Below, in pieces: positions 7,941 to 15,923 of a DNA stretch of 20,143 bases (position 1 is its first letter; each line of letters opens with the position of its first letter). Position numbers and translations under genes: made by a program. The notes below the pieces were generated by a model. The model was not told the DNA's origin. It did not search any database and saw nothing but the letters and a program-made list of their open reading frames with translations. This DNA is from Crocinitomicaceae bacterium (GTDB lineage Bacteria; Bacteroidota; Bacteroidia; Flavobacteriales_D; Crocinitomicaceae), in contig WTIB01000297.1 of assembly GCA_011522905.1 (NCBI GenBank), positions 1-20,143 on the forward strand, in the 5' to 3' direction.

Positions 7941-8536
7941 TGAATAGATAATAGTTCAACGTCAAAAATTAATGCACTAAAAGGTTCTATAGGGCCTCCA
8001 GGATGAGGGTTTGCCCCATACGCCAACTCTTGAGGAATATGTAATCTATATTTCGATCCTACATTCATAAGCTGAAGCGCCTCAGTCCATCCCGGAATTA
8101 CCTGATGAACTCCAAAGCTAGCAGGAGTACCTCTTTCCACGGAGCTATCAAATACAGTTCCATCAATTAGGGTACCGTGGTAATGTACGGTGACATTATC
8201 TGTGCTCGAAGGACGCGCACCTTCCGCCTCAGTTAGAATTTCGTATTGAAGTCCCGATTCAGTGGTCTTAATTTCGCTTCTTTTTTGATTTTCCTTCAAA
8301 TAATCTATTCCTTTCTGTTTGTTTTCTCCGTATGCTGCATTGTTTGCCTCATCCATATATGATTTAATCAACTCGTTGGCTTCACTAGGATTGACCTTGA
8401 ATGTATTATTTTCAAAAACATCTTCAATTCCATTTTTGAGCATATTCAAATCTAGTTTATCTAATTTTTGGCTCTTCAAACTTTCCGCTATGCTCATTCC
8501 AACTGCGTAGCTGACTTTTTCTTTTAATTCGTTCAT
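7937..8536 (-). CDS. FKBP-type peptidyl-prolyl isomerase, cytoplasmic, FkpA/Mip-like
   Basis: 199 residues with no signal peptide, so it is probably cytoplasmic. Residues 1-90 form one FKBP_N helical dimerisation domain (VSYAVGMSIAESL...NMLKNGIEDVF). Residues about 95-198 are the catalytic FKBP domain with Tyr119, Phe129-Asp130, Phe141, Val146-Ile147, Trp150, Tyr173 and Phe191 all present, so it should be an active prolyl cis-trans isomerase. It is the first gene of the minus-strand run FKBP, FKBP lipoprotein, DUF4249, priA. The absence of a signal peptide is unusual, since close relatives of this architecture (FkpA, Mip) are normally exported. The N terminus MNELKEKVSYAVG starts directly at the domain, and I find no better upstream start. 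Confidence 0.93.
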   Translation of the reverse strand: MNELKEKVSYAVGMSIAESLKSQKLDKLDLNMLKNGIEDVFENNTFKVNPSEANELIKSYMDEANNAAYGENKQKGIDYLKENQKRSEIKTTESGLQYEILTEAEGARPSSTDNVTVHYHGTLIDGTVFDSSVERGTPASFGVHQVIPGWTEALQLMNVGSKYRLHIPQELAYGANPHPGGPIEPFSALIFDVELLSIQ

Positions 8537-8553
8537 TTATTTATTTTAGGTGG

Positions 8554-8587
8554 CGAAGATAATCAAAATCTACCCTTACTCATCAAA
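8554..8587 (-). promoter_or_regulatory. Possible promoter of the FKBP-DUF4249-priA run
   Basis: On the minus strand, TTTG (8587-8584) is followed after 22 bases by TATCTTCG (8561-8554), one base off the Bacteroidota -7 consensus TAnnTTTG. The spacing is slightly long. Initiation would fall about 10 bases before the start codon at 8536. This is a pattern match only. Confidence 0.3.
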
Positions 8588-8606
8588 TAAATGCTTACAT
8601 ATTAAT

Positions 8607-8627
8607 GAAACATGGTGCCCATGTTTC
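8607..8627. promoter_or_regulatory. Perfect 9-bp inverted repeat in the FKBP/cdd divergent region
   Basis: GAAACATGG (8607-8615) and CCATGTTTC (8619-8627) are exact reverse complements separated by TGC. The element lies between the divergent starts at 8536 (minus) and 8645 (plus). It could be an operator for a dimeric regulator, or a hairpin in the cdd leader ending 17 bases before the cdd ATG. No T-tract follows on the plus strand, so it is not a terminator for that direction. Confidence 0.5.
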
Positions 8628-8644
8628 TCGTATGCTTTCAATAC

Positions 8645-9115
8645 ATGAAAAAGGACTTTCATTTTTCTTATGAATTGTTATCCCATTGGAAAGAACTTCC
8701 TATTGAGGATCAGGTTTTGGTTGACAGAGCATTTGAGGCAGTAGAGACTGCTTATGCTCCCTATAGTGATTTTAAAGTAGGGGCATCTGTAAGACTCGAT
8801 AGTGATGCCATAGTAACTGGAAGTAATCAAGAGAATGCCGCTTATCCTTCAGGATTGTGCGCTGAAAGAGTAGCACTTTTTCACATCGGAGCATCATTTC
8901 CAAAACAGACCATTAAAACCATATGTATTGTAGCTAAAGGGACGTTGATCCCCGACTACAAATTACTTTCTCCTTGTGGTGGATGCAGGCAAGTAATGCT
9001 TGAGTCCGAAAATCGACAGAAAAGTAAAATTCGAGTTATCATTGTAAATCAAGATAACAGAACTATGATCGTACCATCAGTGATTGATTTACTTCCTTTT
9101 GGATTTGGATCTTGA
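8645..9115 (+). CDS. cdd: Cytidine deaminase
   Basis: Catalyses hydrolytic deamination of cytidine and deoxycytidine to uridine and deoxyuridine in pyrimidine salvage. The chosen ATG at 8645 gives 156 residues starting MKKDFHFSYE; an earlier in-frame ATG at 8612 would add 11 hydrophobic residues and sits inside an inverted repeat, so I reject it. The zinc site is complete: Cys72 with the catalytic Glu74 in LCAERVA, and Cys111 and Cys114 in PCGGCRQ. The substrate-binding segment NQENAAYPSG (61-70) and AYAPYSDFKVGA (37-48) are typical of the homotetrameric short form. It stands alone between the divergent FKBP run and the DUF4494 gene, 69 bases downstream on the same strand. Confidence 0.96.
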   Translation: MKKDFHFSYELLSHWKELPIEDQVLVDRAFEAVETAYAPYSDFKVGASVRLDSDAIVTGSNQENAAYPSGLCAERVALFHIGASFPKQTIKTICIVAKGTLIPDYKLLSPCGGCRQVMLESENRQKSKIRVIIVNQDNRTMIVPSVIDLLPFGFGS

Positions 9116-9134
9116 ATACTTAAGAAAGATTTCA

Positions 9135-9166
9135 TTAGGTTTTGGAATATACCATGAGTATCTTTA
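9135..9166 (+). promoter_or_regulatory. Possible promoter of the DUF4494-pdxH-M16 run
   Basis: TATCTTTA at 9159-9166 differs by one base from TAnnTTTG, and TTAG at 9135-9138, 20 bases upstream, differs by one base from the -33 TTTG box. It would give a very short leader before the ATG at 9185. This is a pattern match only. Confidence 0.35.
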
Positions 9167-9184
9167 CGCCCACAAAATTGGCTT

Positions 9185-9682
9185 ATGATAAATTGGTTTA
9201 CAGTAAAATTAAAATACACAAAGCAATTGGATAATGGAACACTGAAAAGGGTAACTGAACCGTATCTTATTGCTGCCACTTCATTTACAGATGCAGAGGC
9301 AAGAATTTATGAAGAAATGGGCAATGCCATTCGCGGCGAATTTATGGTATCAGGGATTGCCAGAACTGATATTCATAATATTTTTCCGATTGACGGATCA
9401 AATCTTTGGTTTAAATGCAAAGTATCTTACGAAAGTGCTGATGATGAGGGAGGAAAAGCCAAAAAAATAAATCAATACTTTTTAACTGAAGGTACAAGTG
9501 TAAAGGATGCTTGTGAAAATTTAATTGAGAACCTTTCGGATTTAATGGTAGACTACAAGATTTTATCGGTAGCTGAGTCACCAATAATTGAAATTTTTCC
9601 ACCCAAACAATCTACTGAACAAAGCGTTAATTTGGAAAAGGAAAGCCCAGCAATAGTTCCCAATGCTGATTTCGAGAATTAA
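9185..9682 (+). CDS. DUF4494 domain protein, function unknown
   Basis: 165 residues with no signal peptide or membrane segment. MINWFTVKLKYTKQLDNG and the phrase KRVTEPYLIAATSFTDAEARI are characteristic of the Bacteroidota-restricted DUF4494 family, predicted as a small alpha/beta cytoplasmic protein. The conserved core covers about residues 1-142; the remaining ~23 residues are a polar, Glu/Pro-rich tail that looks disordered. It is followed after 23 bases by pdxH on the same strand, and the PLP-binding YggS gene lies on the opposite strand nearby. Co-location with B6-related genes suggests a link to PLP metabolism, but that is inference from neighbours only; no catalytic motif is visible. 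Confidence 0.75.
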   Translation: MINWFTVKLKYTKQLDNGTLKRVTEPYLIAATSFTDAEARIYEEMGNAIRGEFMVSGIARTDIHNIFPIDGSNLWFKCKVSYESADDEGGKAKKINQYFLTEGTSVKDACENLIENLSDLMVDYKILSVAESPIIEIFPPKQSTEQSVNLEKESPAIVPNADFEN

Positions 9683-9705
9683 ATTACGGATGAATTTGAA
9701 TAGAA

Positions 9706-10353
9706 ATGAGTAAACACATCAAACGCTTAAAGGACGACCATAAAGATTTCGATTATGGAGATTTGGGTTCTGATTTTGAATCCAATCCCATTTTGGCATT
9801 TCAAAAGTGGTTTGATGAGGCTTGCGAGAAAAATGAATCTGAGCCCAATGCATTTTGTTTATCTACAGTAAATGAGTCAGGTAAAAGTCCTTCAAGTAGA
9901 ATCGTTTACCTCAAAGACCTTAGAAATGACGAATTGGTGTTTTACACAAATTACAACAGTGACAAAGGTCAGCAAATAGATAAAAATCCAAATGTCAGCA
10001 TGTTATTCTTTTGGTCTGGATTACAGCGTCAAGTGAGAATTCAAGGTGTATTGAGTAAAATTCCTGAGAAAGAAAGCGATGCCTATTTTAATTCAAGACC
10101 GAGAAGCAGTCAAATTGGAGCATGGGCTTCACAGCAGTCGATGATCTTGAGTGGGCCGAAAGAATTGGAAGATAGGGTAAAAGAAATTGAATCAAAATAT
10201 CCTGACCGGGTTCCAAGACCAGAATTTTGGGGAGGATATGCATTAAGACCAAATTATTTTGAATTCTGGCAGGGAAGACCATCAAGATTGCATGATCGCG
10301 TGTGTTTTGATATTCAAAATGGGAAATGGACCTCCATTCGTAAAAATCCGTAA
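9706..10353 (+). CDS. pdxH: Pyridoxamine/pyridoxine 5'-phosphate oxidase
   Basis: An FMN-dependent enzyme that oxidises PNP or PMP to pyridoxal 5'-phosphate, the last step of B6 synthesis and salvage. 215 residues, standard length. The FMN-binding segment SRIVYLKDL and YTNYNSDKGQQIDKNP, the middle motif RSSQIGAWASQQS, and the substrate-binding block YFEFWQGRPSRLHDR (with the Arg-x-His of RLH) are all intact. The very C terminus reads RKNP, where the family signature is usually Arg-Leu-x-Pro, a mild divergence. It is three bases upstream of the M16 protease ATG and follows DUF4494, so the three are probably cotranscribed. The PLP homeostasis protein YggS lies 1.2 kb away on the opposite strand. 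Confidence 0.97.
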   Translation: MSKHIKRLKDDHKDFDYGDLGSDFESNPILAFQKWFDEACEKNESEPNAFCLSTVNESGKSPSSRIVYLKDLRNDELVFYTNYNSDKGQQIDKNPNVSMLFFWSGLQRQVRIQGVLSKIPEKESDAYFNSRPRSSQIGAWASQQSMILSGPKELEDRVKEIESKYPDRVPRPEFWGGYALRPNYFEFWQGRPSRLHDRVCFDIQNGKWTSIRKNP

Positions 10354-10356
10354 GAT

Positions 10357-11586
10357 ATGAATGAGCCAATCTGTCATGAATTTAATGATGGTATACGTTT
10401 AGTGTATCTCAACAAGTTGAGTGAGGTTGGTCATCTTGGATTTTTTTTTCGAGCGGGTTCTCGATTTGAAAAAAAGAATAAGGTGGGCTTGGCTCATTTT
10501 TTAGAACATTGTGTGTTTAAAGGAACGCATAAAAGAAATGCGATTCAAACCATTTCCAGAATTGATGAGGTTGGGGGGGAATTAAATGCCTATACGGCGA
10601 AGGAAGAATTGTGTCTTCATGCCTCATTTCCCAAAAAGTACACCTCAAGGGCAATAGAGCTTTTATCTGACATCGCCATAAACCCTGTTTTTCCTTCGGA
10701 CGAACTCAATAAGGAAAAAGAAATCATATTAGATGAGATTAATTCCTATTTGGATAGTCCTTATGAAAAAATATTTGATGATTTTGAAGAAGAAATGTTC
10801 AAAGGGCATGCTTTGGGAAATAACATTTTAGGGAAAAAGGAAGGATTAAATGAATTTACTAAAGCCGATCTTCAGGAATACGTCAAATCTTATTTCACAA
10901 AAGACAATTTGGTCGTTTCTTATGTGGGAAAGGTACCCCTTAAAAAAGTGGTTCAATACTTGGAGAAATATTTGATAAATATGCCAGCAAGTATCTCGAG
11001 TAATTCTTTCGAGGTATTTGATAATTACAAGAGCTTTGAGATCTACCGAAAAGAGGCAAATTATCAAGCCCATGCGATCATTGGAGGAATGGCACCTGGT
11101 TATAAAGATGAAAATAGAATAGCCATGACATTATTGATGAATATTCTAGGTGGTCCAGCAATGAATTCATCATTGAATCTATTACTTAGAGAGAAGCATG
11201 TATTGGCCTATGGAGTTGAGGCGAATTACGTGCCATACGCCGATGTTGGTTTTTGGCAAATATATGTAGGTTCAGAATCAAAGAATCTCAAAAAGTCAAT
11301 CAAGCTCATTAAAAGAGAGCTAAAAAAAATGCAAAAATCCAATATTACAGATGTGAGGTTGAAAAAAGCAAAACAGCAACTTAAAGGCCAAATGGCGCTA
11401 AGTATGGATAGTAATTCTGGGTTAATGCATAGTTTGGGTAAAAGCTTCCTGGCTTTCGGTCAGATTGATACCATTCAAGAAATTCATAAAAGTATTGATG
11501 ATATCACCTCTTCACAGCTTAAAAAGCTTGCCAATACTTTCATGGAAGATTCACAAATTTCGACCTTGGTTTTCGACCTTAGGTAG
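10357..11586 (+). CDS. M16 family zinc metallopeptidase (M16B-like, single unit)
   Basis: 409 residues. The inverted zinc motif HFLEH at 47-51 supplies His47, the catalytic Glu50 and His51, and Glu127 in KEIILDEINSY is the third metal ligand, so this is a catalytically competent subunit. The C-terminal half has the family's LLREKHVLAYGVEANY segment, used in substrate positioning. There is no signal peptide, so it is presumably cytoplasmic, like the processing-peptidase-like PqqL/YmxG group. It starts three bases after pdxH. Its stop (TAG, 11584-11586) overlaps the end of the convergent yggS gene by eight bases. It contains a T9 run (10441-10449) and a G7 run (10573-10579), both in frame. The substrate is unknown. 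Confidence 0.92.
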   Translation: MNEPICHEFNDGIRLVYLNKLSEVGHLGFFFRAGSRFEKKNKVGLAHFLEHCVFKGTHKRNAIQTISRIDEVGGELNAYTAKEELCLHASFPKKYTSRAIELLSDIAINPVFPSDELNKEKEIILDEINSYLDSPYEKIFDDFEEEMFKGHALGNNILGKKEGLNEFTKADLQEYVKSYFTKDNLVVSYVGKVPLKKVVQYLEKYLINMPASISSNSFEVFDNYKSFEIYRKEANYQAHAIIGGMAPGYKDENRIAMTLLMNILGGPAMNSSLNLLLREKHVLAYGVEANYVPYADVGFWQIYVGSESKNLKKSIKLIKRELKKMQKSNITDVRLKKAKQQLKGQMALSMDSNSGLMHSLGKSFLAFGQIDTIQEIHKSIDDITSSQLKKLANTFMEDSQISTLVFDLR

Positions 11587-12250
11587 GCTTATTTCTTGCT
11601 CCAAAAATAGTGCTTCCGATTCTGACCATAGTGCTACCTTCTTCAATTGCCAATTCGTAATCACCACTCATTCCCATCGAAAGGATATTAAAATTCTCAG
11701 ATTGATTAAAATGATCATTTTTTAAATCATCAAATATGGTTTTCAGTGATTTAAATTCATTTTTAATTTGATTTCTGTTATCGGTAAAGGTCGCCATACC
11801 CATTACGCCGTCAATACGAATGTTAGTCAATCCAGCAAATGATTCACTATTCAGCAATTCTTTAGCTTCAGATAGATCAAGACCAAATTTTGATTCTTCT
11901 TCAGCAATGTGAAATTGGAGAAGGACCTTAATGACGCGATTGTGCTTTGCACCTTGTTTATTAATTTCCTTTAAGAGCTTTAGACTGTCTACTCCATGAA
12001 TTAAATGAGTAAATGCTGCGATGTATTTTACTTTATTTCTTTGTAGATGACCAATAAAGTGCCATTTGATATCACCGGGAAGTGTCTCTTGTTTTGTAAC
12101 CAGTTCCTGAACTTTATTTTCACCAAAATGACGCTGACCTGCATTGTAAGCTTCCATTAATAGCTCTGGTGGTTTGGTTTTTGAAACCGCCACGAGGGTC
12201 ACATTATGGGGTATTTTCTCTGAAAGATTCGAAATGTTTTCTGCAATCAT
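11579..12250 (-). CDS. yggS: YggS/PLPBP family pyridoxal phosphate homeostasis protein
   Basis: 223 residues forming the alanine-racemase-like TIM barrel without the second domain. It binds PLP through Lys24 in LVAVSKTKP and buffers free PLP; no racemase activity is known for the family. The other hallmark segments are present: FGENKVQEL, WHFIGHLQRNK, the FGL segment, MGMSGDYELAIEEGSTMVRIG and FGAR at the end. Its ATG overlaps the stop of the upstream DUF1015 gene by four bases (ATGA), so the two are translationally coupled. It is the last gene of the receptor-DUF1015-yggS run and overlaps the convergent M16 gene by eight bases, with no terminator visible between them. Confidence 0.96.
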   Translation of the reverse strand: MIAENISNLSEKIPHNVTLVAVSKTKPPELLMEAYNAGQRHFGENKVQELVTKQETLPGDIKWHFIGHLQRNKVKYIAAFTHLIHGVDSLKLLKEINKQGAKHNRVIKVLLQFHIAEEESKFGLDLSEAKELLNSESFAGLTNIRIDGVMGMATFTDNRNQIKNEFKSLKTIFDDLKNDHFNQSENFNILSMGMSGDYELAIEEGSTMVRIGSTIFGARNKPT

Positions 12251-13470
12251 TCTTTAATATTATAAATCGTTAATCCACTTCTTAATTTTGGCTCAACCCA
12301 TGTGGATTTTGGAGGCATATTCAGTCCACAATCGGCCACCAGTTTTATTTGATCTATTGATGCAGGAAATAATACAAATCCTAGTGGATAATTGTTTTTG
12401 ATGCCGTATTGTTGAAATTCATCAACTGAGAATATGCCGGGTAAAAAATCAACTTGATCACTTGTCTTCAAGTCTTTTATTCCAAGAATCGGATTCAAGA
12501 TTAATTCTGTTAAAATACTGGAATCTAGTTTTTTAACTGGGTCTGTGTCATCTATTAGTTCAGGATTTATTGATAGTACATACCAATCCTCTTCGAAATA
12601 AAAATGAATGTGATTTGCTTGATGTGGTTTAGATGCTTCCTTTAAGCTCTGAACCGAACCAATTTCTTTTAATTGTTCAATAAACTTGTTTTTAGAAATA
12701 CCATTGAGTGATTTAATCAATCTATTGAATTCTATAATTTGAAGCTGTTCTTCCTCCACAAAATACGAGAGAAAATGCGCTGAATTTGGATAAGTATCTT
12801 TCTTGTTTTCGTGAAGGCGGGCAGATGATGCAGACCTATGATGACCGTCTGCAATGTAGGTACAATTTATTTCTTTGAAATGTTTTTGAATTGCGATACT
12901 GTCCGTGTCTTCAAGTACCCATAATTCATGTTTGATTAAATCTGTTGTACTAAATTCATATTCTGGCCTTGCCTCCGAAAGACCTCTAATGAAATCATTT
13001 ATTTTATCATTGCCTTTATAAGAAATCAATACAGGTTCTGCATTGTAACCAACAATATCTAAGTAATTGGTGAATATTTCTTCTCGAGATGTAAGTGTGG
13101 CCTCGTGTTTTTTAATATCACCATTGAGATACTCATTTACACTCGCTCCGCCAATAATTCCAGTACAGGATTTATTCCCTTTTGTTTGTCGGTATAAATA
13201 TAAATGGGGTTTCTCATCTTGAATTAGTATACCTCGATCTATAAAGTCTTGATATCGTTCACTTACAAGATTAAATCTTTCATCTGAATTCGCTTTTGTT
13301 TTAATCGGGTTATTGAATTCAGGATTAATGATACGCAAAAATGTATATGGATTATCTTGGAGCTTTGCTTGAAGCACATTTTTCTTGTAGGAATAATAAG
13401 GGCGAGTCGCAACAAGATGAACCTTGTCTCGAATGGGTCTTATTGCTTTAAATGGTGCAATTTCCGCCAT
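12247..13470 (-). CDS. DUF1015 family protein, function unknown
   Basis: 407 residues, soluble, no signal peptide. MAEIAPFKAIRPIRDKV at the N terminus, a KHEATLTSREE motif at about 121-131 and ADGHHRSASSARL at about 207-219 are the signatures of DUF1015, a family found across bacteria. The conserved Lys-His-Glu and Asp-Gly-His-His residues look like an active site, suggesting an enzyme, but I cannot name a reaction from sequence. In Bacteroidota it is often near serine or PLP-related genes; here it sits between a TonB-dependent receptor (two bases upstream) and yggS (four-base overlap downstream). The tight spacing makes cotranscription very likely. The ATG at 13470 matches the family N terminus. 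Confidence 0.85.
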   Translation of the reverse strand: MAEIAPFKAIRPIRDKVHLVATRPYYSYKKNVLQAKLQDNPYTFLRIINPEFNNPIKTKANSDERFNLVSERYQDFIDRGILIQDEKPHLYLYRQTKGNKSCTGIIGGASVNEYLNGDIKKHEATLTSREEIFTNYLDIVGYNAEPVLISYKGNDKINDFIRGLSEARPEYEFSTTDLIKHELWVLEDTDSIAIQKHFKEINCTYIADGHHRSASSARLHENKKDTYPNSAHFLSYFVEEEQLQIIEFNRLIKSLNGISKNKFIEQLKEIGSVQSLKEASKPHQANHIHFYFEEDWYVLSINPELIDDTDPVKKLDSSILTELILNPILGIKDLKTSDQVDFLPGIFSVDEFQQYGIKNNYPLGFVLFPASIDQIKLVADCGLNMPPKSTWVEPKLRSGLTIYNIKE

Positions 13471-13472
13471 AC

Positions 13473-15812
13473 TTAGAATTTATAGCTCATACCAAAGCTT
13501 GGTAAAAACGGAAATTGATAAATTTCGTCGTTTGTAACCCTGTTCACATAAAAGATATTGTTTCGGTCATAGGCGTTTGTCACACTAGCCACAACCTCCA
13601 TTATGGTTTTATTTTTGAACTTAAATTGCTTTTTCAAAGTGACATCCAAGCGGTGATAAAATGGTAATCTTTCGCTGTTAAACTCACCTAAAATGGTTGA
13701 AACAGAGCTGCTATTATTGGTAACATAATTTGAGGTAACTCCATTGTTAAATGACTCAAGCTCAAAGAATCCAGCTGTCGGAGTGAATGGTAATCCAGAA
13801 CCAAGATTCCATCTCACATTTAATTCAATATCCCTTTTGGCTCCGAAGCTGTATGAACCAACTAAATTGATGTTATGCCTTCTGTCAAATACAGGAAAGT
13901 ACTCTATGAAGCCATCCCAGCGTGTATTGTATCCGTATGAATAAACTCCCCATAAGAAAAGTCTGTTCTTGGAATACTTAAGAAGAAAGTCAATTCCATA
14001 GGATTGTCCTGATTCAATGATAAAGTCTTTTTTGAATACATCATCAATCTGATCAAATTCGGCAATATCCTCGTAAAGTTTATTTTGATTAATGTTACTG
14101 AGCTGAGAAAAATATTTGTAGTAGGCTTCAACATTTACTTCAATATTTTTTCCTAAATCATATTCTACACCAGCAATACCATGCCATGCATATTGCAATC
14201 CGTTTCGAACAGACCTAGTTTGTTGAAATTCATTAACAAATTCATCCTGTACATTTGTTGGAGCACTTAAAAGTCCATTGAAAAGATTCACGATATCCTT
14301 GTCTGAGGAGGCAGAGGTAAAGTTTTGTGAGAAACGACCACCTGAAAACTTAAAGCGTAGCTTTTCATTTGCGTTGTATTTTGCTCCTATTCTAGGTTCT
14401 GGAGAGATGGTGTTTAATGAGGCATAAGCCTGGATTCTCATACCAATTTGTAAGACCCATCTTTTTCCAACTCTTCTGTAGTTGTAATACCCCCCAATTT
14501 CAGTAGTAAAGTTTTCATCTTCAATAATTCTTTGTGCCAGATTGTAGGTCGTATATCTTGTATTGAATCCATTAATATTGAATCCATAATTCATCTCTCC
14601 TTCATTTTTTAGGAAGTAGCTAAAATCAAATCCTAAATCAAATCCTCCAATACTTGAAGTACGAGGTGCTTGGGCTTCCTCAGCGAATGTAGTTTCAAAA
14701 TTACTTCCATTCACATGACCTCTAATAAATATGGGAGAGCTGCTTGGAACCAATAAAAAGTTAATTCCTCCACCAGAAGATTGCCAATTCAAGTCGGCTA
14801 CCGTATAATTTACGCTGTCTCTGTTGTGAAAGGCAAATGCACTAAATTTAGAACCTCCGTCACCTGTAAAGGTCATCTTACCATATAAATCAGTGAAATT
14901 AAAGGGGAGTCCATTCCCTTCATTTACATTGCCGTATAGCTCTTTGGAGGTGTAATCCAAAAGACTGTGCTTGGCTGAGAATATATATGAGCCAGCTCGA
15001 GGAGAATCTCCTTTCTTTTCTCCCATTGGTCCTTCCAAGACCATTTTGGCTAAAAATGGAGAGGCCGAAACCTTTCCAGCGAAATTTTTTCGATTACCAT
15101 CTCGGTAGGTGATATCCATTATTGACGATATTCTACCTCCATACTTGGCTTCAAATCCACCTGTGTAGATATCTACATTTTTAATCAATTCCGTTTCAAA
15201 TACAGAGAAAAAACCAATTGAATGAAATGGGTTGTAAATGGTCATTCCATCTAACAAGATCTTATTTTGGATTGGAGTACCTCCACGAACATACAGCTGA
15301 CCTCCTTGGTCACCCGTTGTGATTACTCCCGGGGTCACAGAAAATGCTCCAACGATATCGTTTTCCGCTCCATAACTTGGAATTCGTTCCAAGCCCTCTT
15401 TGCTTAGCTTTAATTTCGAGATTTCAATTTGGGTTCGTTTCGTTTTACTTTCAGCAGATACTTTTACTTCTTCAAATTCTTGTACACCTTGCAAAAGACG
15501 AAGCTCAAACTTGACATCTATGATATTTTTGCCATTATTAAAATCAATATTTTGATATGCTGATTCGTATTTCAGATTTGAAATCTTAAGTATGTATTTG
15601 TCCTTTTTCAATTTTGGAATTTGAAAAAAACCATTGAGATCAGTAATTGCACCTGCAATGATGGTGCTATCTGTGGTAAGAATTTTCACTTTTTCATATC
15701 CCATAGGTTCACCATTCGATTGATCGTATACAAACCCACGAACAGTCAGGTTTTGAGTAAAGGCTGAGCTTCCAAGAAATGTGAAAAGAATTAAGAACAA
15801 AAATGACTTCAT
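13473..15812 (-). CDS. TonB-dependent receptor with CarboxypepD_reg-like N-terminal domain
   Basis: 779 residues. The signal peptide is about residues 1-19 (MKSFLFLILFTFLGSSAFTQ). A CarboxypepD_reg-like beta-sandwich spans about 22-105 (VRGFVYDQSNGEPMGYEKV, then GAITDLNGFFQIPKL). The plug domain spans about 125-235, with GGQLYVRGGTPIQNKILLDG and VFETELIKNVDIYTGGFEAKYGGRISSI. The 22-strand barrel follows, ending in SFGMSYKF with the terminal Phe expected for Bam-dependent insertion. It imports an unknown substrate across the outer membrane using TonB energy. It is not SusC-like: it is short and has no SusD partner next to it. Receptors of this build usually pair with a DUF4249 lipoprotein, and one is present at 5813-6955 but not adjacent. 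It heads an apparent operon with DUF1015 and yggS. Confidence 0.95.
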   Translation of the reverse strand: MKSFLFLILFTFLGSSAFTQNLTVRGFVYDQSNGEPMGYEKVKILTTDSTIIAGAITDLNGFFQIPKLKKDKYILKISNLKYESAYQNIDFNNGKNIIDVKFELRLLQGVQEFEEVKVSAESKTKRTQIEISKLKLSKEGLERIPSYGAENDIVGAFSVTPGVITTGDQGGQLYVRGGTPIQNKILLDGMTIYNPFHSIGFFSVFETELIKNVDIYTGGFEAKYGGRISSIMDITYRDGNRKNFAGKVSASPFLAKMVLEGPMGEKKGDSPRAGSYIFSAKHSLLDYTSKELYGNVNEGNGLPFNFTDLYGKMTFTGDGGSKFSAFAFHNRDSVNYTVADLNWQSSGGGINFLLVPSSSPIFIRGHVNGSNFETTFAEEAQAPRTSSIGGFDLGFDFSYFLKNEGEMNYGFNINGFNTRYTTYNLAQRIIEDENFTTEIGGYYNYRRVGKRWVLQIGMRIQAYASLNTISPEPRIGAKYNANEKLRFKFSGGRFSQNFTSASSDKDIVNLFNGLLSAPTNVQDEFVNEFQQTRSVRNGLQYAWHGIAGVEYDLGKNIEVNVEAYYKYFSQLSNINQNKLYEDIAEFDQIDDVFKKDFIIESGQSYGIDFLLKYSKNRLFLWGVYSYGYNTRWDGFIEYFPVFDRRHNINLVGSYSFGAKRDIELNVRWNLGSGLPFTPTAGFFELESFNNGVTSNYVTNNSSSVSTILGEFNSERLPFYHRLDVTLKKQFKFKNKTIMEVVASVTNAYDRNNIFYVNRVTNDEIYQFPFLPSFGMSYKF

Positions 15813-15880
15813 AGACGTATCAATTACAGTTGCCGAAGTTAGTGATTTGTTTTGAGAATTTAGAGTGAAATGAGAATAAC

Positions 15881-15888
15881 TAAATTTG
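15881..15888 (+). promoter_or_regulatory. -7 box upstream of the OsmC-family gene
   Basis: TAAATTTG is an exact match to the Bacteroidota -7 consensus TAnnTTTG, 35 bases before the ATG at 15924. A TTTG at 15851-15854 is 26 bases upstream, too far for the normal -33 spacing, so the match is incomplete. The gap 15813-15923 separates the divergent TonB receptor and this gene. Confidence 0.4.
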
Positions 15889-15923
15889 ATTTATCAATAG
15901 TGTAAAATTACCGATACAGAATT

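Noticed and set aside
8612..8644. Upstream ATG at 8612 for cdd
   Set aside because: It adds 11 residues not expected in the family and lies inside the left arm of the inverted repeat; ATG 8645 fits the usual length.
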